Positions 16,291-21,238 of a stretch of 21,238 bases of DNA are shown one piece after another. Where the stretch lies: the NCBI GenBank assembly GCA_016783865.1, contig JADHVS010000056.1:1-21238 (forward strand), in the 5' to 3' direction. The DNA comes from Bacteroidales bacterium (lineage in GTDB: Bacteria; Bacteroidota; Bacteroidia; Bacteroidales; SM23-62). Numbering within the stretch: position 1 is the stretch's first letter; each line of letters opens with the position of its first letter. The notes under the pieces were generated by a model. That model saw only the letters and a program-made list of their open reading frames with translations. It ran no database searches and was not told the DNA's origin. The position numbers and the translations under genes were made by a program.

Positions 16291-16346
16291 ACTATTTTTT
16301 AGGTAAAACAGGTTATTCAGGCAGGTCTCATAAGGGATCATAGGGA

Positions 16347-17846
16347 CTAAGGGTAAAACAAGGTGATGTGTCCCCTCTTCTCGAAAACAAGACCAGCAGT
16401 TGTGGTTATTTTCAGGTAATAAACATAAACTCCTTCCGGGGCCTTTTTACCTCCCATGATATCACCCGACCATTGAGCATCCGGATCGGTTGATTCGAAA
16501 ACGCGGGATCCCCATCTGTCTGTAACAAGGAACAAATATTCATTGGGTCTGAAGGTTAACTTAGGTTTGATATGGTCGTTAATCCCGTTACCATCCGGTG
16601 TAAAGGCATTGGGCATATAAATTTCCGGCGAGATTGAAATGCAGGCGATATTGCTTTGACTGCTTCCGCGGATGCCATATGGGTTACCCGTACCTTCCGC
16701 CGCCCTGATATAATAGCAGATCTGGTCATTCACCAATTGGTCATCTGAGATTAACAAGGCAATATTATCCGATGTGGTCCTTGCTTCCGGGGAAAAACTA
16801 TCTATTACCTCGACTGTCCCATTATTGGTTACCCTGTTAAGGTAGTAGCTGTCCACACCCCCCAGCCAGGTACTGTATTCCGTCCAATCGAGTTGAACCA
16901 GCAGGTTATTTTCAGTTGCGGTGAGTACGATGTTACTGGCTAAATTGGAAAACTTTACCGGATTACGTTCGGGACAGAGATCAACGGCAGCCAGCTGGTA
17001 GTAGGCTGGTTGGTCGATCTTAAAAACATCATGAGTATAAATAATATTTCCCGATGTTTCATTATTAAAATCTGCAATGCCGATAATGACCTCATCCTTA
17101 GCGTTTCCAATAAATAACTCAAAACCATTTAATTGCGTACTGGGATCATAGGTGAATGAGAGTTGTATATCCCCATCCTGCGTCACGGTGGCATAATCTG
17201 CATTGATATATGAAGGGGCGAATGACCTGTTAGTATTTATACAAAACCTGTTTGATGTAGAGGTCAGGAAGTTTTTATTTTCTGCTTCCACATAGATACA
17301 ATATAGTGCATTTTCAGTTACATTCTTGTATTGATATTGAGAGGTATCGGTCGAAAATGAAGGGATTTTAAGATAATCACCATAATCCTGACTGATATAT
17401 ACATTATAAGCGAACAGATCATCACCCCAGCCGATATATTGTGTCCAGCTGATCAGGAGTGAGCCATTGCACGAGTCATAGATGGCACTGGCAAATATTG
17501 TGTGGTGATAATCGGCTAACGGACTGGTTTCATCAGGGTAAACGGCTGCCACGGTATAAGGTACTGAGCGGCTGTAGGCTGATGAGTTCTGATGGGTATA
17601 TGTATTAACACTGGCATCCACTGAATCAACGGCATCGGCGGCAAGTGGTTCCGATCCCTGCCTTCCCTGGTATACTACGTAGCGGATAACTCCTTCTGCA
17701 GCAGCAGGTTCCCAGTTAATGGCAACTTCGTTTTGCCCGGTGTCTACACTTACCCTTTGGATCACAGCAGGCTCATGCTCCTGGCCGAAGATATTTATTA
17801 CGGTCAGGAAAATAAGTGAAAACCATATTGTGATCTGTTTTAACAT
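16347..17846 (-). CDS. Secreted Fn3-repeat protein with CHU_C (type IX secretion, type B) sorting domain
   Basis: A 499-residue exported protein. Residues 1-21 are a signal peptide (hydrophobic ITIWFSLIFLTVINIF, cleavage near GQ). About 28-405 consists of four fibronectin type III-like beta-sandwich segments, recognisable by patterns such as VAINWEP, LLISWTQY and LVQLDWTEY followed by Y-rich strands. Residues 408-499 are the gliding-motility-associated C-terminal domain: YMPNAFTPDGNGINDHIKP, LVTDRWGSRVFES, WSGDIMGGKKAPEGVYVYYL and the final RGHITLFYP. This domain directs type IX secretion and surface attachment in Bacteroidota. The middle has no visible enzymatic motif, so an adhesive or structural surface role is inferred. 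It lies 88 bases upstream of the Rel start and diverges from the ClC gene; functional linkage to either is not evident. Confidence 0.88.
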   Translation of the reverse strand: MLKQITIWFSLIFLTVINIFGQEHEPAVIQRVSVDTGQNEVAINWEPAAAEGVIRYVVYQGRQGSEPLAADAVDSVDASVNTYTHQNSSAYSRSVPYTVAAVYPDETSPLADYHHTIFASAIYDSCNGSLLISWTQYIGWGDDLFAYNVYISQDYGDYLKIPSFSTDTSQYQYKNVTENALYCIYVEAENKNFLTSTSNRFCINTNRSFAPSYINADYATVTQDGDIQLSFTYDPSTQLNGFELFIGNAKDEVIIGIADFNNETSGNIIYTHDVFKIDQPAYYQLAAVDLCPERNPVKFSNLASNIVLTATENNLLVQLDWTEYSTWLGGVDSYYLNRVTNNGTVEVIDSFSPEARTTSDNIALLISDDQLVNDQICYYIRAAEGTGNPYGIRGSSQSNIACISISPEIYMPNAFTPDGNGINDHIKPKLTFRPNEYLFLVTDRWGSRVFESTDPDAQWSGDIMGGKKAPEGVYVYYLKITTTAGLVFEKRGHITLFYP

Positions 17847-17921
17847 ACTAATATCAGGAATAATAAACTCAGCAATAAAGTTAATAACGATATTTAAATT
17901 AAATTGATATCACCAATTTAT

Positions 17922-17929
17922 TATTTTTG
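17922..17929 (+). promoter_or_regulatory. -7 promoter element of the ClC gene
   Basis: TATTTTTG matches TAnnTTTG exactly, seven bases before the ATG at 17936. If used, the transcript would be almost leaderless, or translation would begin at the second ATG (17945). The only TTG upstream (17904-17906) is at a 15-base spacing, shorter than normal. Confidence 0.35.
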
Positions 17930-17935
17930 TGATTC

Positions 17936-19708
17936 ATGAAAAAGATGAAGATCTACCGGCGGTTTCTGATCTGGCGGCTTAAACGAATGGGACAAAAGCA
18001 ATTTACGCTCATACTCAGCGCATTGATCGGATTAGCAGTAGGATTGGCCGCAGTGATCATTAAGAACCTGGTACATGTCATTCAACTGATCTTTACACAA
18101 CAATTTGCCGAACCCCTTTTTCATTATCTCTATTTTGTTTTACCGATATTCGGAATACTATTGACCATCCTGTTTATCAGGCACATAAACAAACGGCCCG
18201 TTGGGCATGGTATCCCAAGTGTATTGTATGCCATATCCAAGAATAATGGGATAATCAGGCGTCATAATTTATATTCTTCGGTTATCACAAGTGCACTCAC
18301 CGTTGGATTTGGAGGATCAGTCGGTCTGGAAGGCCCCACGGTGGCTACCGGAGCTGCCATCGGATCCAATATAGGCCGGTATTTCAGAATGAATTATAAA
18401 CAGGTGATCCTTTTGCTGGGATGTGCCAGTGCCGGTGCCATGTCAGCTATTTTTAAAGCGCCCATTGCTGCCATTGTATTTGCCCTGGAGGTAATCATGC
18501 TCGATCTGACCCTGACGTCCCTGATCCCACTCCTGATTTCTTCGCTCGTCGCAGCGCTGACATCCTATCTGTTTTTAGGTCAGAATGTTCTGTACTCTTT
18601 CCAGATTAAAGAGGCTTTTGTGATGAGTGATATCCCGTATTATATCCTCATTGGCATCCTGGCAGGACTGATGTCGGTCTATTTTACGAAAATGTACATT
18701 TTCGTAACGGGGATTTTTGAAAAGATCAAGGGAGTTTACACTAAACTGATCATCGGAGGTTCCGTTCTTGGCTTGTTGATCTTTCTTGTACCTTCTTTAT
18801 ATGGAGAGGGGTATGAACCCATTAATAATTGTCTCAGTGGTAATTATGGTTACTTGTTTGAGAATTCATTATATGAAAAATATGCCGGCAGCATTGGCAT
18901 TACTCTGATCGTATTGTTTTTTGTGTTGATGTTCAAGGTGATCGCCACATCAGTCACCTTTGGTGCCGGCGGTATAGGTGGAATTTTTGCACCCACCCTG
19001 TTTATCGGTTCAAACCTGGGATTATTTTTCGCCAAGGTAATGAATCTGATCGGAGTGGATCTGTCTGAGAGCAATTTTGCCCTGGTCGGGATGACGGGTC
19101 TGGTTGCCGGAGTGATCCATGCACCGCTTACTGCGATATTTCTTATAGCAGAGATTACCGGTGGCTACCAGCTATTCTTCCCCCTCATGCTTGTCTCCAC
19201 AATCTCATTCGCTACTGCCCGGATTTTCACTGCAAACTCAGTTTATACAGTACAGTTGGCTAAGAGGGGTGAGTTGCTTACCCACGATAAGGACAAAAAT
19301 GTGTTGCTATTAATGAAAGTCGACCAGTTGATTGAAAAAGATTTTCTTACTGTGAGTCCTGATGCAACCCTGGGTGACCTGGTTAAGGTGGTCAAAAGAT
19401 CATCCCGGAATGTTTTTCCTGTTGTGGACGATGAGAATACCTTTTATGGGATTGTTAAGATGGATGATATCCGTCATATTATGTTTAATAATGAAATGTA
19501 TGACACTACTTATGTCAGGGACCTGATGTTCATGCCTGTATTTACTATCCAGAGAAATGAGTTGATGGAGGAGGTGGCTAAAAAATTCCAGGTAAGCGGA
19601 AGGTATAATATTGTGGTGCTGGATGAGGGAGTGTATATGGGTTTTGTTTCCCGGGCAACTGTATTTTCGGCATACAGGGATAAGCTTAAACAGATTTCAA
19701 GGGAATAA
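17936..19708 (+). CDS. ClC-family chloride channel/transporter with C-terminal CBS pair
   Basis: A 590-residue inner-membrane anion transport protein. The ClC core (about 20-440) carries the selectivity motifs GHGIP (90-94), GLEGP with gating glutamate E132, GAGGIGGIFAP (343-353) and the pore tyrosine Y411 (GGYQLFFP). In KAPIAAIVFALEV the conserved helix glutamate E185 is followed by V186. In E. coli ClC-ec1 this second position is the proton-path glutamate E203; valine is found in channel-type members, so channel-like behaviour or altered proton coupling is plausible. Two CBS domains (about 454-512 and 525-585) form a cytoplasmic pair that often binds adenine nucleotides. Starts at 17936 and 17945 are both possible. 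The gene diverges from the CHU_C gene across 89 bases and ends before a bidirectional terminator. Confidence 0.93.
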   Translation: MKKMKIYRRFLIWRLKRMGQKQFTLILSALIGLAVGLAAVIIKNLVHVIQLIFTQQFAEPLFHYLYFVLPIFGILLTILFIRHINKRPVGHGIPSVLYAISKNNGIIRRHNLYSSVITSALTVGFGGSVGLEGPTVATGAAIGSNIGRYFRMNYKQVILLLGCASAGAMSAIFKAPIAAIVFALEVIMLDLTLTSLIPLLISSLVAALTSYLFLGQNVLYSFQIKEAFVMSDIPYYILIGILAGLMSVYFTKMYIFVTGIFEKIKGVYTKLIIGGSVLGLLIFLVPSLYGEGYEPINNCLSGNYGYLFENSLYEKYAGSIGITLIVLFFVLMFKVIATSVTFGAGGIGGIFAPTLFIGSNLGLFFAKVMNLIGVDLSESNFALVGMTGLVAGVIHAPLTAIFLIAEITGGYQLFFPLMLVSTISFATARIFTANSVYTVQLAKRGELLTHDKDKNVLLLMKVDQLIEKDFLTVSPDATLGDLVKVVKRSSRNVFPVVDDENTFYGIVKMDDIRHIMFNNEMYDTTYVRDLMFMPVFTIQRNELMEEVAKKFQVSGRYNIVVLDEGVYMGFVSRATVFSAYRDKLKQISRE

Positions 19709-19766
19709 ATAGTCCTGAAACAGCAGCAATACATCAAAAATGCAATTACGAAACCGGGATAATTCC

Positions 19767-19807
19767 AAATAAAAAAGAGCACCGTAAATCGATGCTCTTT
19801 TTTATTT
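19767..19807. terminator. Bidirectional intrinsic terminator between ClC and the small membrane protein gene
   Basis: A perfect 15-bp inverted repeat: AAATAAAAAAGAGCA (19767-19781) with TGCTCTTTTTTATTT (19793-19807), loop of 11 bases. The A-tract on one side and T-tract on the other (continuing to about 19812) give a U-run in both directions, which suits the two convergent genes that flank it. Confidence 0.85.
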
Positions 19808-19820
19808 TTTTTAACTTCTT

Positions 19821-20234
19821 CTAGTCCATTTTCTTCAGGTTAATTCCATAAAGGACTATGAAAGCTGCCATGATGATCAGACCTAAAATACTGAATCTTC
19901 CGGAGAAAAGAACCATGGGTAAAATGAATTGCAACAAATAAGATCCTGCATAAATCCAGAAACCCAGTTTCTTCATTTTCCACATCATGATAGCACCGAA
20001 CAGAGTACCGGCATTTAGAACAAGTTTCATAACAACTAAGCCCACACCAGCACCAGCACCAGAACCTGCCAATGCATCTCCCATTCCTGGTACATTTTCA
20101 AGGAAGCTCAATAATGCGCCAGCTCCAACTACCATTAAAAGGGAAAACAGCACGCCTAAACCGCTGCCGATAAATGATAAAATACATAAGACCGATACCA
20201 GGGTTGGTCTTTTTTTGGTTGTTTCTTCAGCCAT
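19821..20234 (-). CDS. Small four-helix integral membrane protein of unknown function
   Basis: A 137-residue protein that I do not recognise beyond resembling small membrane proteins often seen in Bacteroidota. After a short charged N-terminus (MAEETTKKRPT) there are four hydrophobic stretches, at about 11-44, 60-80, 90-110 and 113-132. The first loop (about 45-60) is Gly/Ala-rich with PGMGDALAGSGAGAG, and a basic MWKMKKLG turn lies between helices 2 and 3. The tail LKKMD is positively charged, which puts both ends in the cytoplasm. No catalytic or binding motif is visible. A strong promoter lies 40 bases upstream and a terminator directly downstream, so it is a real, monocistronic gene. Confidence 0.8.
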   Translation of the reverse strand: MAEETTKKRPTLVSVLCILSFIGSGLGVLFSLLMVVGAGALLSFLENVPGMGDALAGSGAGAGVGLVVMKLVLNAGTLFGAIMMWKMKKLGFWIYAGSYLLQFILPMVLFSGRFSILGLIIMAAFIVLYGINLKKMD

Positions 20235-20273
20235 TGTAGGAAAGTTAAGTTAATATTAATATGTTATCGGAAT

Positions 20274-20304
20274 TAAAAGTAAGGAAGTTTTTTAATTAAT
20301 CAAA
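20274..20304 (-). promoter_or_regulatory. Promoter of the small membrane protein gene
   Basis: On the minus strand TTTG (20304-20301) is followed after exactly 19 bases by TACTTTTA (20281-20274), one base off TAnnTTTG. Transcription should start near 20267-20270, about 35 bases before the start codon. Confidence 0.65.
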
Positions 20305-20365
20305 TTTCGGATTGATTATGTGAAGAGGAATTAATGGTAATTGACTTGTGGAAATCTCATCGCAA

Positions 20366-20436
20366 TGTCATTCCGAACCTGGTTCGGAATCTCATAATAC
20401 ATTTGATACAGAACCTGAAACGAGTTCAGGTTGACC
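20366..20436. repeat. Composite inverted-repeat element, likely a dispersed intergenic repeat
   Basis: Within the 363-base spacer 20235-20597, a block opens with TGTCA and ends with TGACC. It contains two neat hairpins: ATTCCGAAC-CTG-GTTCGGAAT (20370-20390) and AACCTGAA-ACGAG-TTCAGGTT (20412-20432). TGATAC (20404-20409) and GTATCA (20441-20446) bracket the second. Paired 'ATTCCGAA...TTCGGAAT' and 'CCTGAA...TTCAGG' hairpins between near-inverted TGTCA/TGACA ends are familiar as non-coding repeats in Bacteroidota genomes. No ORF of note crosses it. The rest of the spacer holds the flanking promoters and otherwise AT-rich sequence. Confidence 0.6.
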
Positions 20437-20523
20437 TTCCGTATCATACAAATACCGGTCTTTATTAATTGTTGAATAAATTGTTTATAAATTAACTTAC
20501 AGTTGTTGCTGGTATCTGTTGAA

Positions 20524-20555
20524 GAATATGATAAAAAAAGTTTATAATCATATTC
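20524..20555. promoter_or_regulatory. Candidate operator at the glyA promoter (9-bp inverted repeat)
   Basis: GAATATGAT (20524-20532) and ATCATATTC (20547-20555) are exact reverse complements 14 bases apart. They span the presumed -33 element of glyA and part of its spacer, where a bound dimer would compete with RNA polymerase. The regulator is unknown. Confidence 0.35.
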
Positions 20556-20571
20556 CTTTCATATAATTTTA
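20541..20571 (+). promoter_or_regulatory. Probable glyA promoter
   Basis: TTTA (20541-20544) and TAATTTTA (20564-20571) are 19 bases apart, each one base off the -33/-7 consensus. Initiation would fall near 20575-20580, about 20 bases before the start codon. Confidence 0.45.
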
Positions 20572-20597
20572 GGTTCTCATTAAAATATTTGACTTCA

Positions 20598-21238
20598 ATG
20601 GATAAAGATCATATTATTTTTGAACTGATAAACAAAGAGTATAACAGGCAGTTGAATGGTATTGAACTCATTGCATCAGAGAACTTTGTGAGTGAACAGG
20701 TATTGAATGCCATGGGATCATGCCTGACCAATAAATATGCGGAAGGATTACCCGGGAAGAGATATTATGGCGGGTGCCAGGTGGTTGACGAGGTGGAACA
20801 ACTGGCCATTGACAGGGCCAGGAAGTTGTTCTCTGCTGTCTGGGCCAATGTTCAACCGCATTCAGGTGCACAGGCCAATGCCGCCGTCATGCTGGCGGTG
20901 CTGAAACCCGGAGATACATTTCTCGGCCTCAACTTGTCGCACGGTGGGCACCTGACTCACGGATCACCCGTTAACTACTCAGGTATCCTTTACCGTCCGG
21001 TTGCTTATGGAGTCCATCCCGATACAGGAAGGGTGGATTATGACGGCATGCATGAGATTGCCAGGGCAGAAAAACCAAAACTTATTGTGGCGGGAGCATC
21101 TGCTTATTCGCGTGACTGGGACTATAAAAGAATGCGTGACATTGCGAATGAAGTTGGAGCGCTGCTGATGGCCGATATAGCTCATCCTGCCGGATTAATT
21201 GCTACTGGTTTACTTGACCATGTTTTTCCACATTGCCA
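20598..21238 (+). CDS. glyA: Serine hydroxymethyltransferase, N-terminal part (cut by window end)
   Basis: The frame from the ATG at 20598 runs open to the end of the window, giving 213 residues of a protein normally about 415-430 long. It is a PLP enzyme that converts serine and tetrahydrofolate to glycine and 5,10-methylene-tetrahydrofolate, the substrate of MetF. Family motifs are clear: [10 protein letters not shown] (23-32), [50 protein letters not shown] and DIAHPAGL, with the aspartate and histidine that contact PLP. The PLP-binding lysine lies beyond the window. The start [18 protein letters not shown] fits the family. It is transcribed away from the small membrane protein gene. Confidence 0.96.
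   Translation, partial: MDKDHIIFELINKEYNRQLNGIELIASENFVSEQVLNAMGSCLTNKYAEGLPGKRYYGGCQVVDEVEQLAIDRARKLFSAVWANVQPHSGAQANAAVMLAVLKPGDTFLGLNLSHGGHLTHGSPVNYSGILYRPVAYGVHPDTGRVDYDGMHEIARAEKPKLIVAGASAYSRDWDYKRMRDIANEVGALLMADIAHPAGLIATGLLDHVFPHC

Noticed and set aside
16286..16346. AGGGATCAT/AGGGACTAA near-repeats between the CHU_C gene and the Rel gene.
   Set aside because: Only two or three short imperfect units, partly overlapping the CHU_C stop region; indistinguishable from chance.
1..21238. Defence islands, toxin-antitoxin pairs, CRISPR arrays, retrons, prophage or insertion sequences.
   Set aside because: All long frames are accounted for by housekeeping, signalling, transport or surface proteins; I saw no transposase, integrase, reverse transcriptase, nuclease pair or regularly spaced repeat.

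Overview
This 21.2 kb window is ordinary chromosomal sequence from a member of the Bacteroidota, probably a Bacteroidales/Marinilabiliales-type organism. The pointers are a protein with a C-terminal CHU_C (type IX secretion, type B) sorting domain, a periplasmic beta-propeller/Y_Y_Y sensor fused to a SpoIIE phosphatase, the gene order rel-fur-purA, few Shine-Dalgarno sequences, and promoters of the Bacteroidota form TTTG-N19-TAnnTTTR. I saw no phage, insertion sequence, CRISPR array, tRNA or rRNA, and no gene cassette that looks like a new defence or biosynthetic system. The interesting material is mostly regulatory.

Layout. A forward dipeptidase gene (pepD, 59-1507) faces a reverse metH-metF operon (6346 to 1688). 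A short structured, probably repetitive, spacer lies between them. The operon has a near-consensus promoter and a SAM-I (S-box) riboswitch at 6405-6517. Upstream on the same strand are a 1132-residue membrane sensor with a SpoIIE-type phosphatase domain (6595-9993) and a long-chain acyl-CoA synthetase (10052-11950). Next come purA (12098-13363), a Fur-family regulator (13476-13928), a bifunctional (p)ppGpp synthetase/hydrolase (14015-16258) and a secreted Fn3-repeat protein with a CHU_C tail (16347-17846), all on the minus strand. A divergent ClC chloride channel/transporter with a CBS pair (17936-19708, plus strand) converges on a small four-helix membrane protein (19821-20234, minus) across a bidirectional terminator. 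A 363-base spacer with a candidate dispersed repeat then leads to glyA (20598 onward, plus), which is cut by the window end.

How the genes fit together. GlyA makes 5,10-methylene-tetrahydrofolate, MetF reduces it to 5-methyl-tetrahydrofolate, and MetH passes the methyl group to homocysteine to form methionine, the precursor of SAM. SAM would close the loop through the riboswitch on metH-metF. Rel makes and removes (p)ppGpp, and PurA is a known (p)ppGpp-inhibited enzyme, so effector enzyme and target lie two genes apart. The Fur-family gene between them has its own promoter flanked by two Fur-type 7-1-7 palindromes, and its product has lost both Cys-x-x-Cys pairs of the structural zinc site.
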